In this document: positions 1-11,923 of the stretch, piece after piece
Numbering within the stretch: position 1 is the first letter of the stretch
How the letters are laid out: every line of letters starts with the position of its first letter
DNA from: Schizophyllum amplum
Taxonomy: Eukaryota > Basidiomycota > Agaricomycetes > Agaricales > Schizophyllaceae
DNA length: 64,000 nucleotides
Direction: 5' to 3'
Assembly (NCBI GenBank): GCA_007026445.1
Contig: VDMD01000001.1
Location: forward strand, 4,154,001-4,218,000
Notes under the pieces: generated by a model
Told to the model about the DNA's origin: nothing
Seen by the model: only the letters and a program-made list of their open reading frames with translations
The model's database searches: none
Program-made: the position numbers and the translations under genes

Positions 1-3000
1 ACAGGAACGCTCTCCATCTCGGGCTGCTGGGGACCTGCGGCTGTGAAGATGTCAACACTGATCAAGGCAGGGTAAGAGGCCCGAACACACCTTGCCTCTC
101 GCCAGCCGCCGTCTGGGCTTTCAACTTAGCATTATCCTGCTCAAGAGCGTCCAAGTCCGTCTGGAGCTGCTCCATAGCTTCGTCGTAGGCCTGCTTCTCC
201 TTGCGCGCCTTCGCCAGCTCCGCCTCGAGCTCGACGACCATGTCAGCTTGGCGCTTTGCGGCCTCCATCCGGCGTTCCATGAGCTCGATCTTCACATTGG
301 TCTCTTGGATGTGCTGGTCCTTTGCCTTGATGTTGCGCACAAGGCCCTGCATCTCGTCCGAGACTTGGGCGAGCTTGCGGTCCGCCTCGACGTTGACAGC
401 GAGGCTCGCCTTGATCTGTTCAACGCGGGTGATCCAGGGGGCGATCCCAGTGACTGGTACGGTCAACTGTTAGGGAAAAGCACCGGTAGCGGACATGCAC
501 TCACTCTTCGTGACAACGCTGGGTTCGGAGACCTCGGATAGCAGACTCGAAGACTCTTGTACAAGTTGAGTGATCGGTTCTGCGACAGCGTCCCAGACCG
601 ACGCTCCCGGCTTCAGACCCTGCGCAACTGTAGAGGCCGCAGACTGCTTTACGAAGGACATGATCGTAGTGAGCTGGAAGGACGATTTGCCGTCCTGCGC
701 ATCCTTCAGATGAGGCATGACCTGCTGAGCCAACTGGATGGACATTAGTATTTTGCTAACATGAAGATGACCACCGGAGACGCATACCCCGAAACCGAAG
801 TTGACGAGTTCCGGAACGGCATTGCTGAGAGCCTTCAAACGTGGCTCGAACGCAGACTTGACGGCGTTCGACTCCTGTGTCAGGTCTTCGAAGCGCTTGA
901 CCAGTTTCCTTGAAGTCGTGTCAATATGGCTCAATTGAGTGAGTGACCGGTTGAGGTTACCTTGCCGTGGTCTTAGCAGGCTTGATCTGGTCCAACAGCT
1001 TCTGCATCGGCGTAAAGAACTCGGCGTCGATGTCATAGCCACCCATGTCGAATACGATCTCTGTATACAAGGTCAGCTATATATATTCCATCAGGGAGCA
1101 AACATACCGTCGTCCTTCAAGATTACATCCACCGTAGTCTTGATAAGACCCATGGAGCCAGTGAACATGTCAAGATCGTGGTCAAACATGGACACATAGC
1201 CTAGCTCGCGCTCGCCCAAATCGTGCGAGAAGCCCTCGAAGTAGGTCTCCGCAAGATGGTCGAACTGCGCCTGCATCCTACAAAGGGCTTTAACAACATA
1301 GGCACAGGAAGCATCAATATTACTCACTTGAGGATATCACTGACACATTCCCGCACCCTGAACTCGTCGCGACGGAGGAGGTCTACATGCATATCGAGCC
1401 GCTTCTCCATCGGCGCAATATCAGGGAATATCCTGCCAATGTTGAGGAACGTCTCCACGTCACACCGCCGCATGATTGCAGCAAAGCGTCTGCAAAGAGT
1501 AGACAGAGCGGACAGGCGGCCACGCATCTACACCGATGCAGATAATCAGCTTGTGTAGTGCAACCACACGCAGATTGCACCCAGCGCACCTCGCATACGC
1601 CGACCAAGACATCCGAGACGGTTCCATGAAGTGCCTCCGGCAGGCCGTGAGACTGAGCGATGGCGGAGCTGACGAGATCGGCCTTGTAGGCGAGCCGGAG
1701 GAAGAACAGGTAGCAGCTTGTTGCCAAGCTGTCCTGCTCGACGTATAACTGGGGCAAGAACGGCTGTCCAAGGGATAAGCACGGTGTCTCGAGGACCGAC
1801 AGAGAGGACAGGTGTTCACCTGAACAATCTCCAGAAGTTCCTTCGACTCGCGCGCCTCGAGGCGCTTGATCTCCAGCTCGATGTGCTTGGCCTGATTCTT
1901 CGATGCCGAGGATTGGAGCTTGAGGTTGAGCGACATGACGGCGGCTGTCTGCGAAGCGGCATTCGCGGACTCGTCCTGCGCCGTCTGTGTCTGGGCTCGA
2001 AGGGCATCCAACTCGCTAGACAGCTCTCGTCAGAGAGCAATGATTGATCGGTATACGAAGAACGCACGATTGCAGGGTCATAACAAGGTCCCGGAACTGC
2101 GATATCGTGCCCTCCAAGTCCTGGCAAGCGTCCTCGAACTTCTCGACGTCGCGCTTGAGCTCTTGGATCTCCATATCGCGTCTCTCTGTGCCAACGTGAG
2201 ATACGATTGCATCGCAGCAATAAGTAATCGCTCACCGAGATCCTCATTCAGCGCCTTCTCCGTCTCGACGTGATTCTCCTCAAGCTCGTCATTGAGCTCC
2301 TTGAGAGCCTCGAGGTCTTCGATGGTGATTCGCATGTCCTCGATTTTCTGGGCCGCTGGTGAGACTGGAGTATGAATGAACCATGCATTTTACAGACCTC
2401 GCCGAGCTCGAGATTCCTCTCCGTCAGCTTGACAAGCATTTCCTCAGCCCCAAGTGCATCGTCGAGCTGCATCTTCAGGTCCTCTACTTGTATCTCTGCA
2501 TTGGTGAGCTGGATGAGAGTTGTCTCGTATGAAGCTGCGAGTGTCGTAAGTCCAACGGAGTAAGATAAAAATGTGAAGCAACGTACTTTGTAGCTCGTCA
2601 AAGCCAGATAGATCCTTCTCTAGGTCAGCAAGCCTTCTGCGCTGTTCCTGATCAGTCTCTTGCGACATGTCGCGCAAGCTACAGGGTATGAGAGGCGGAA
2701 TCACTCGATGAGGTAGACACATACCGAATCAACGCCTCCTTCAGTCGCTCGTTCTGCTTCTCTAACTGTATGTACGCGAGAGTATCCTTGCCGGACTCAG
2801 TATCAATGGGTTCGCCCGACTCTGTACGCTTGTTGGGGGACATGCTGACAGATATGCTTGAACACATACCTTCTCTTCGGACGGTCAACTCGACCTCAAC
2901 CGCGGCTAGCTTCTCCCGTAACTCCTCTAGCTCAGTCTCCGCCAACTCGGCTCGTTCCTCAGCCATCTCCTTATCCAACATCGCCATTTCAAGCTGCTCT

Positions 3001-4057
3001 TGATTGTCAGCATTTCGCCCTTCGTTGAGCTGTGATAACTGCTGCGCATCCGCAAGCTCGCGTCGTGTTTCAATAAGTTCCGTCTGCAGCTGGCTGAGCT
3101 TGGCTTGCAATTTCGGCCGCAGAGCAACAAATGATTCGGCCTCTGCGAGTCTGGTTTCGAGCTCGCGTACATGGCGCGCGTCGTCGCCGCGTTTGGCCTC
3201 CAGAACGCGAAGTTTCGCACGGAGCTCTTGCAGCTCAGAATCGTCTGGTGGGGGTCTGGGGGGCTGGAGAGCGGTCAGGAAGTGAGGTTAGAAAGGAATG
3301 CGATACACGCACTGTAGCATTTGTGATTGGGGAGCCCGAGCGTGAGCTAGGCCGTATGATTGGTATAGGTGGGGAAGGGGTTCTCGGTGGCGTGGTGGCG
3401 AGTAGCGGCGGCTGCGATATAAGGGGTGACGAAGTTTGATGTCTGGGGAGAACGGGAGACGCGGGAGGTTTGCGGGATAATGGGGAATCGCGCGGAACAA
3501 CATCCTGTGGCGGCGACTGCTTGAGGGAAAGCGACTTGCGTGGTTGCAGGGACGTGGATGCGCGCTTTGTGGGAGATGCTGGTCCCAGCCTGGAGGTCTT
3601 CGCTGGTGATGCGGGCTTCGGTGACACCTTCGCAGGACTTCCAGCGCGCGATCCACTGGTAGACGCCGAGGAACGGTGCATGGAATTGGATCGCAATAAA
3701 CTCGATGTGCTCGGCGTTCTTTGGTGACCAAGTCCCGGCCTTCCCGCAGGCACCGTACGCTACGATGAGTGAGCGCAAGGGCCGTATGCAAGATGACCTA
3801 CGCACTGCATGTCCGTTCTCCTTCGGCTCCTGGCCCAGTACCGCCTTAACTTGACTAGGCCGCACAAAGACACCGTAGCCCGGCGGGCAGGTAAAGTACT
3901 GAGTTCCCTGCACGGAGCCATCGTTCTTGCCCTTCTGTTCGTAGAGCTGTACGCCGACCCATTTGCCGGGGGAGAAAGAGGTAGATCCCGTGAAGCGTAC
4001 GACACCGCGGCCGACGGGGATTTCGACAATGGATCCAATTGTCGGCTCTGCGCTCAT
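1..4057 (-). CDS. NIP100: Dynactin subunit 1 (p150Glued/NIP100 family), 3' end cut by window edge
   Basis: The large dynactin subunit links cytoplasmic dynein and its cargo to microtubules. The N-terminal exon (4057 to about 3800) encodes a CAP-Gly domain with the glycine-rich core typical of the fold ([31 protein letters not shown]), which binds microtubule plus ends and tubulin tails. A basic Ser/Pro-rich linker follows (about 3750-3290). Then come long coiled coils encoded by exons spread over about 3270-60, rich in Glu, Gln, Arg and Leu heptads (for example [14 protein letters not shown]). CAP-Gly plus Ser/Pro linker plus long coiled coil is the dynactin p150 order. The ATG at 4057 starts directly before the CAP-Gly domain. 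Many short introns interrupt the gene. The coding frame still continues at base 1, so the C-terminus lies outside the window. A CLIP-170-like protein is the main alternative, but the gene's size and the single CAP-Gly favour dynactin. Confidence 0.88.
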
Positions 4058-5578
4058 GGTGCTATAACCTCATGGACGCGGGAAGCAGGGAACGGACGCC
4101 GGTACGTGTTCGAGACACTAGTGTAGGCGCGTCAGGGCAGGAAGCAAACAATGAACGCGACCAAACAAATCAATGTGCACAAACACGGCGAACCTGGCTC
4201 TTCCGTTCATGTTCTCATGCCGCGGTAACTTCTTAAACTTGTATCCTCTCTTCCGCGTCCTATATCCTTCGAGTCACTGTGGTATAGATAATGGACGCGT
4301 TAACATGGACAATATCCGGGCACTCGAACGCCTTCAAGTCACGGTCATACGCAAAGACGACCGCGAATAGACACGACCAGATATGTTGCTCTCCCACACC
4401 GCTTCTGGATCATATACATAAGGAAAGCGTGACCTTCGAGCGACTGGTTGAGGCCGACTTCGTTCACATTTCCATAGTACAGGCGAGTCTGCGTCGACTC
4501 CCTCCGACCGCATTCAACTTGAGCGATGCCTCAGGTCGATGAATTGCGCTAAGCTACCGCAATGCCATTTCTCATCCTCCTCCACGGCGCTCCAGGTGGT
4601 CGCAAGGCGGCCCGACGACGAGCCTACTTCCCTCTTCCCACGTCCAAGCCGGGGCATCCAACGGCACGGGCTCGAGTCGAGCTTGCGGTAGTGCGGCTAG
4701 GGTCCGCAGCTCCCTCACGATGGAGCGGGCCTCTTTCGCAAGTCTTCCCATGACAGACGTACACGGCTTGACGGCGACGTTGTGCCGCGCGGCGCGGGCT
4801 GGCAAGTTGAACATGACTTGGAGACAAACAGCCTTCTGCCACGGTATGTCTTTCTCAAAGTTATGCGTTCTCGTGCATGAACTGACACTCATCTGAGGCT
4901 CTCGCTCGTCCAAGTAGAGGGTAGATTCAGGGGAATCCGAAGATGAGCGGCGTTCGATAGAGGCCGCTTGGAGGCCGTAAATCACTGTTCATAAAATGAT
5001 GCGCGCCGTCCTCCCATTCACCCATCAGGCATGCTTCCCATTTACCCGCAGACGTCGGCCTCCCGCTCAAATGCGTAACATGACTATCGTCATACACCCA
5101 ATGCGTACGCCTCGCCAGCAGCTTCAGATAGAAGCAATGCGAAAACATCGCGCTCGCATTCGGCAGTGTTATGGTGCGCTCTTCTACCTCGGGAACACTG
5201 TCCGATACGCTGCCAAGTATTGCCGCTAGCCAGAAACTTGACTCCGCTTTTAGCGCCTGCGTTTGCTTGTGTCATCCATGCGTAATCGGCGCCAATGGCA
5301 CTCGCTTGTACTCACCAATCATTCAACGTCTAGAGAACATGTCTCCTCAAACCTACTACACTGGAGCCGGCGGGGACGGCACCTGTCACCCTGCTTTTGT
5401 TTGCCGTGGACAGGCAGTCCTATAATTCGCCATGGAAGGCCGGTAGGTGCAGCGTGCGAAGTCGGATGAGACCCGCACACCCTCCGCATGCTCAAGTATT
5501 TAAGAACGACCTACCTCGCAGAAGCAAATCACCCTTCCTCTACCCACTCGTCTGCCTTATACACTTCCAAAGACACAT
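4058..5578. other. Intergenic region between divergent dynactin and monooxygenase genes
   Basis: About 1.5 kb with no confidently recognised gene. It must hold the divergent promoters of the dynactin gene (left) and the monooxygenase gene (right). Its centre contains protein-like minus-strand fragments, listed separately as a weak candidate. No repeat, tRNA or transposon signature was seen. Confidence 0.5.
4572..5270 (-). pseudogene. Possible unrecognised gene or gene remnant
   Basis: On the minus strand, one open stretch (about 5262-4927) reads like real protein, containing WLAAILGSVSDSVPEVEER followed by FYLKLLARRTHWVYDDSH and GKWEACLMGEWEDGAHHF. A second stretch (about 4860-4572) lies in another frame. 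I could not join the two with convincing GT-AG introns, nor find a good start codon. No family was recognised. It may be a small gene with introns I failed to place, or a decayed gene. Support is only protein-like composition, so this is a weak call. Confidence 0.22.
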
Positions 5579-7334
5579 ATGATGGGCGCACCCGAGTCCC
5601 GCAAAGTACAAGTGGCCATCATGTGCGTCTGCTTGTCTGTTTCTCGATACACTAAACGCCATCTTTAATGCAGAGGTGGCGGCATCGGTGGACTGGCGCT
5701 CGTCCTCGCCATGCAGCGTTTCTGCAAGATGTCTGACTTCGACGTCCACGTCTACGAGTCCGCGACCCAGATCTCGCAGATCGGAGCTGGGATCACCGTC
5801 TGGCAGCGGACGTTCGAGCTCCTGAGCGATATGGGCATGGAGGAGGACTTCGCCGCCCTGCGCCCCGAAGACGAGAAGATGTGTGAGGTCACTTTCCCAT
5901 CATCCGCGATACCTCGGGCTCATTCAATACAGCCTTCACGTGCCGCAAGAGCGACCAACCAGAGGGCAAGACTTTCCGTGATATCGAGATGCTCGATGGT
6001 AAGTGTCACGCGACACTGCTGTTCTCTGCAATACACTGATGTCGATGCAGGTGCTATGCTCACGTTGCACCGCGCGCAAGTCCAAGACATCTTCCTCAAG
6101 CATATCTCCGAGGACATTCATTTTCACCTCTCCCACCGCCTGGAGAGCTACTCCTACACGGATGATGCTACAGAGAGGATCGCACTCAAATTCCGGGGCG
6201 GCCAAGACGCGCGCTGCGACCTGCTCATCGGCGCCGATGGCGTCTACTCGGCCGTCCGCCACACTTACTTGCCCCGTGTCGCCGAGAAGCTTGGCAAACC
6301 CGAGTACCTGGACTACGTCGATGCAGTCTTCAGCGGCAGCTGCGTCTACCGTGATCTCATCCCATTTCAGAAACTGGAAGAGGTTTGGCCGAACCACCCT
6401 ACGGCGAAGGTGCCGTACCAGGTAGGATCTTGGCTCGTTGCTTGCGTGATGCGGCTGACAATTCGGGATAGTACTGTGGCAAGAACAAGGTATGCCTTCG
6501 ACCTAGCCTTCACTTCGTTAAGCTGACGCATCTCCTCAGCATATCGTCACATATCCCGTCTCCCAAGGCAACAGACGCTTTGTGAACGTCGTCGGGTTTT
6601 ACTGCGACCTTTCCAAGGAGGACTCGCCATACTCTGGTTCTTACATTGGAAGCTCGACTACGCAGGATGTTCTGAAGACGTACGAGGGCTGGGAGCCTGA
6701 GGTTATGGCGATGCTTGGGGTATGTTCAGCGTCGATGCTGACGATATACGTTCACATAACCTACAGTGCATGGCGAACCCTTCGCACTGGGCGGTGCTCA
6801 CGATCAAACCTTTTGACATCTGGGCCCACGACGATGTCATGCTATTGGGCGACTCTGTAAGCCTCGACTTCGCAATCAGAGAGCGAAATCTGATCTGCTG
6901 CAGAGCCATGCGATGACTCCGCATCTCGGCGCAGGCGCTGGTCAAGCCATCGAGGTAGGCCTACTTCCGCTAGTACAATGCCTCCTGCTAACTTCTTTCA
7001 GGACGCCTATTACCTTGCCAAGATACTCGCGCATGCACAGAAGGAAGGGCCGCTTGAGGTACTTTCTGACGAAACTATGAACCTCTACAACCGCATCCGT
7101 CCGCCCGTGGCCAACTTCGTGCAAGCGCGCGCGCGCTTGCAAACCCGTTTCTACGAGTTCAACGAAGAGGGCCAGGACCTGTCGCTCGTAGAGGCGGATT
7201 CGCCGGTATATACGGAGCCTGATAGACTGCAAAAGCTGGGGCACGGCATCTGGGACGGGTATCACTGGCGAAGGCATACCATCGTGCGCGAGACGGATGC
7301 GGAGGCGGCGCGCGTCTTGTCCGATGTACAGTAG
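5579..7334 (+). CDS. FAD-dependent monooxygenase, salicylate hydroxylase-like
   Basis: Predicted class A flavoprotein monooxygenase, which uses FAD, NAD(P)H and O2 to hydroxylate an aromatic substrate that cannot be predicted here. The ATG at 5579 (a second in-frame ATG is at 5582) opens a short exon. Splicing at 5623-5673 restores the FAD-binding motif GGGIGGL. Introns at 5883-5932 and 5999-6050 restore the FTCRKSDQPEGKTF segment. Further on are the DG motif (LLIGADGVYSAVR) and the GD motif, split by introns (GDS / SHAMTPHLGAGAGQAIE / DAYYLAKIL). All three diagnostic motifs are present in order and the length (about 440 residues) is normal. There are roughly eight short introns. The stop is at 7334. 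There is no adjacent biosynthetic partner, so a catabolic or detoxifying role is as likely as a secondary-metabolic one. Confidence 0.88.
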
Positions 7335-7504
7335 ACCTGTCGTGCGATGACGACGATTGGCAACTAAATGGGAATGTAGCTAGACAACGTTGCGCATTGA
7401 ACTATGAGATCCCAGACAGCAACTTCGATTTGACGTCGACGGACAAATGTTGTCAACTTTTGTCGTATGAGCCGTATAAACAAGGCATTAAAAGCAATAA
7501 TCAA

Positions 7505-7601
7505 GCATCAGTGGTGTAACGGTAACATTGGAGCTTCCCATCACTGGGTTGCCACAGGCAATACAATGCTCTAGCCTCGGGTTCGACTCCCGGCTGATGC
7601 A
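7505..7601 (+). tRNA. tRNA-Gly (anticodon CCC) with a 26-base intron
   Basis: The acceptor stem GCATCAG (7505-7511) pairs with CTGATGC (7594-7600), followed by discriminator A at 7601. The T arm contains a perfect B box, GGTTCGACTCC, at 7580-7590. The anticodon stem GGAGC pairs with GCTCT (7568-7572) and the loop reads TTCCCAT, giving anticodon CCC. The loop is interrupted after purine 37 (7540) by an intron at 7541-7566, the canonical eukaryotic position. The A box overlaps the D arm (TGGTGTAACGGTAAC). A short T run follows. Confidence 0.93.
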
Positions 7602-7603
7602 GC

Positions 7604-7608
7604 TTTTT
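7604..7608 (+). terminator. Pol III terminator
   Basis: A run of five T residues starts three bases after the tRNA 3' end, matching the usual RNA polymerase III stop signal. Confidence 0.7.
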
Positions 7609-8252
7609 GACTATTGCTCCTTTGTTCTTGCGTCTAAAATTCAGACAATTTTATCAAAGACGCCTACAAGTGAGAGTCAATTATTCTATTAGGATTTGAG
7701 TCCGTAGAAAATTGACCGTTAGTGCAAAGCCATAAACCATCTGCGCTGCTAAGCAAGTCGAACAGTGATCACATGATGATCACGGGAAGTGACATTGTGA
7801 CACCCCGCCAGGCCGCAGGCGTCACCATGCAATTTTATAGTTCTCCGCCTTAGTCTCTCACTCTTCCTGCTGTGTCGGCTGCGCAATGAATTTGCTACAT
7901 AGGCCGAATACTAGCTGTATGTGTCTGACTCTGACGGGGTAGCTCAGAGCCCGCTCCTGTACCGCAATGCCGCTGTATCTGCGCGTCGCCGCCGCGGGCA
8001 TATCGGCGTCATCTGTTGTCTCTGTAGTTCTCTCGGATGTTCTCTTTCAGCCTTCAAACCGAATCACTTGCTCTTTGCTATCCATGATCCTACGTTGCAT
8101 GACCACCAAGCATCTTTCTTCTCTTCGTGAACCTCTGCGCATTTGCGGCGCGCCTACCCAAGGGCTTTTGTTGTGCCCCGTGCTGAGAACGGCCTATTTA
8201 AACCCAGCTGACGCCCAGATCCGCACGGGCCTCTTTGTCCTATTCGCCCACC
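7609..8252. promoter_or_regulatory. Intergenic region with promoter of the SET-domain gene
   Basis: About 640 bases with no recognised gene. A TATA-like TATTTAAA at about 8195-8202 lies some 50 bases upstream of the SET-gene ATG and is a plausible core promoter. An inverted repeat with 7-base arms, GTGATCA-CATGA-TGATCAC, lies at 7765-7783; it could be a dimeric protein site but no factor is assigned. Confidence 0.5.
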
Positions 8253-9435
8253 ATGAAGAGAGGCTTTCTCAACAGCGCAAAGGCCAAACACACCCCGCTA
8301 GGCCCTGAGTCGAGCAGCACATCCGAGTCACTCCAGAGCAATAGTAGCGACAATGGTCAGTACAATTGGTCTCTGCCACTTGCAACTTGCAATTGAACTG
8401 TAGATATCCAGGCAAGAACGCAGATGGAAGATACATCCACTTGTCTCATGAGGACGTCAAAGAAGCAGGTGTGTATATCGCAGGCTCAATACTTGCTCGC
8501 ACTGATTCGCGACGCACAGACAAACCCCAAGGGTACAACCCCGGTATAAGCATGTCAGGTATGAAGGAACACGACGATAGCGCTCTCAGCGGTGACCCAA
8601 GCGTCAATCATTGGACCACCATACCGATCCGTCGCTCGCATCTCGAAGCACACACCGCTGCCGAGCGCGGAGATCAATGGACTGAGGCCATCGTTGACGG
8701 CGCGACGAAGCGCCAGATCTTCGCCCAGCCTGGCTTCCCAAAACCGATCGAGCGGCCATCGACCGTGGCTCACCGCGTCGCACCATCCCCAGGAAAGGGA
8801 CTAGGCGTCTTCGCAGCGCGCGCAATCAAGGCAGGCGAGCTCATCCTTGCCGAGCGCCCTCTGCTACTCGTCCCGCGCTCTATGCCGTTCATCGACGGAC
8901 TCCCCGCGCACTTCACCCACGCGCAACAGCTGCAGATCTGCATGGCGGAGTGGGAGAAGAAGCTGGAGATGGCGTTCAACAGGATGGACCCGGAGCGGCA
9001 GGACGCGTTCATGAAGCTGCAAAACTGCCATGAGCGGGACGGCAGCGGCCCGATATTGGGACGCGTGCGGACGAATGGAATCGGCGCTTCCGGTCTGTAC
9101 TATCAAGGAGAGCAAGGCTTGGAAGGGCTGTTCTCCGTGACGTGCGAATTGATATCGCGGCTCAATCACAGGTGCGTCGTTCATGCTGTATATGGAGAGT
9201 TCGCAAAGTTGAACTTGACTGTAGCTGCATCACCAACGCGGCATATGCGTTCGATCGACTGAGCTTTTCCGCCCGGTTGCACGCGCTGCGCGACATCAAG
9301 GCTGGCGAGGAGATCTTCGTCACATATATCGACCTGAAAGCTGCGACGTACGCGCAACGCCAGCAAGCGCTGGCGCCTTACGGGGTTGCATGCAGCTGCA
9401 CCGCATGCGCCGCCAAAATTACGACCAACGCCTGA
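8253..9435 (+). CDS. SET-domain protein (SMYD-like fungal family)
   Basis: Predicted SET-domain protein, probably a protein lysine methyltransferase. The ATG at 8253 gives an N-terminus beginning MKRGFLNSAKAK, a form I associate with fungal SET proteins. The main exon (about 8540-9173) starts the SET fold (GKGLGVFAARAIKAGELI). The intron at about 9174-9226 splits the cofactor-site motif, which splices to NHSCITNA. The C-terminal part has GEEIFVTYIDL and a Cys-rich post-SET-like end (CSCTACA). The open frame stops soon after, at 9435, shorter than relatives that carry a further helical region, so the 3' end may be truncated. The first two exon joins (8353-8520) are uncertain: the obvious GT-AG choices do not all keep frame. 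Histone versus non-histone substrate cannot be told. Confidence 0.75.
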
Positions 9436-9984
9436 AGACAAATGAGCGCAAATCATCTTGGACCTCACCATGATTCTTCCACCCTTTTCTTGCGTGCTAA
9501 CATCGATAGTGCGGACCAGCTTGGACGCTCGGGCCTGTACGGGGAGTCGCTGACTCGCAAGGCCTTCTGAAGATGGCATGATCTCATCCTTGTAGTAGTC
9601 AGTACTAGTCAGTGATGTATACCTTATGTATATTGTCTTTGTGTATATCCGCTGTCCTGATGAAGTATAACTGTCGATCTTTTCTGTGTTCCAAGATACT
9701 GATGCCCGTCTTGTAGTAGGGTGCGGGAGTTGAAGTCATGCTTAGGTCACGTGCCATGTTGGACTTATCCCCAGCGACCACCAGTGGCACTGAACCTGGA
9801 GCGGTGCTTTGGAAAGAGTTCTGTAGGATTCGTGCTTGTCATCGTCGGTCCTCAGACTTCACGTTTAAGATTCCGAGTTTGCGTCATGAGCATTTTTACG
9901 CAGTGAACCGATGTCACCGTCTATCTATGCGTGCGTATGAGTACAGGTATTATTTTTCTACTTCAAAGTCCGTCGTTAGTACAT
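9436..9984. other. Intergenic region between convergent SET and enolase genes
   Basis: About 550 bases with no recognised gene. It lies between the 3' ends of two convergent genes, so it should hold both polyadenylation regions. A short stretch just after the SET stop (about 9436-9570) could be leftover coding sequence of a formerly longer SET gene. Confidence 0.45.
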
Positions 9985-11582
<1,598 letters not shown>

Positions 11583-11630
11583 GGTGGTTAAGAGCAGGGG
11601 ATGATGGAGTCCGGAGGAGCGGATTGCGCG

Positions 11631-11637
11631 CCTTATA
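11631..11637 (-). promoter_or_regulatory. TATA box of the enolase gene
   Basis: The minus strand reads TATAAGG about 50 bases upstream of the enolase ATG. Position and sequence fit a core promoter of a strongly transcribed glycolytic gene. The remaining 11638-11923 shows no gene and lies upstream of enolase and downstream of NOG2. Confidence 0.6.
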
Positions 11638-11923
11638 TCGACGTGACGTGGGCCGAGGTCCCGCCTGTTTCCTTCCGCCAATCAGAGTCCGAATCCCGAC
11701 CCGCCCCCGCCAGCCGCCAGCCGCCGGCAGCGCAAACTGGAGCCCTGACGACCAACCTGCGGCCTGCATGGGCCCGACCTCCATCGCATTAACGCAAGTC
11801 TGGGCTCACTCATGTGCTTTCCAGTCCAGATCTGGGACTCGCAGCGCGCCCGTTGCGAACAACTACAAAGGACAATATGTATATAGCGACCGGCGTGTGC
11901 TAAGCTGCGCCTCGTACAGTCTC

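Noticed and set aside
5881..5932. Apparent frameshift in the FAD monooxygenase near 5890
   Set aside because: A GT-AG intron at 5883-5932 with donor GTGAGG restores the frame into FTCRKSDQPEG, so no lesion is needed.
5579..9435. Secondary-metabolite cluster around the monooxygenase
   Set aside because: No synthase, terpene cyclase, P450 or transporter lies next to it; neighbours are dynactin, a tRNA and a SET gene.
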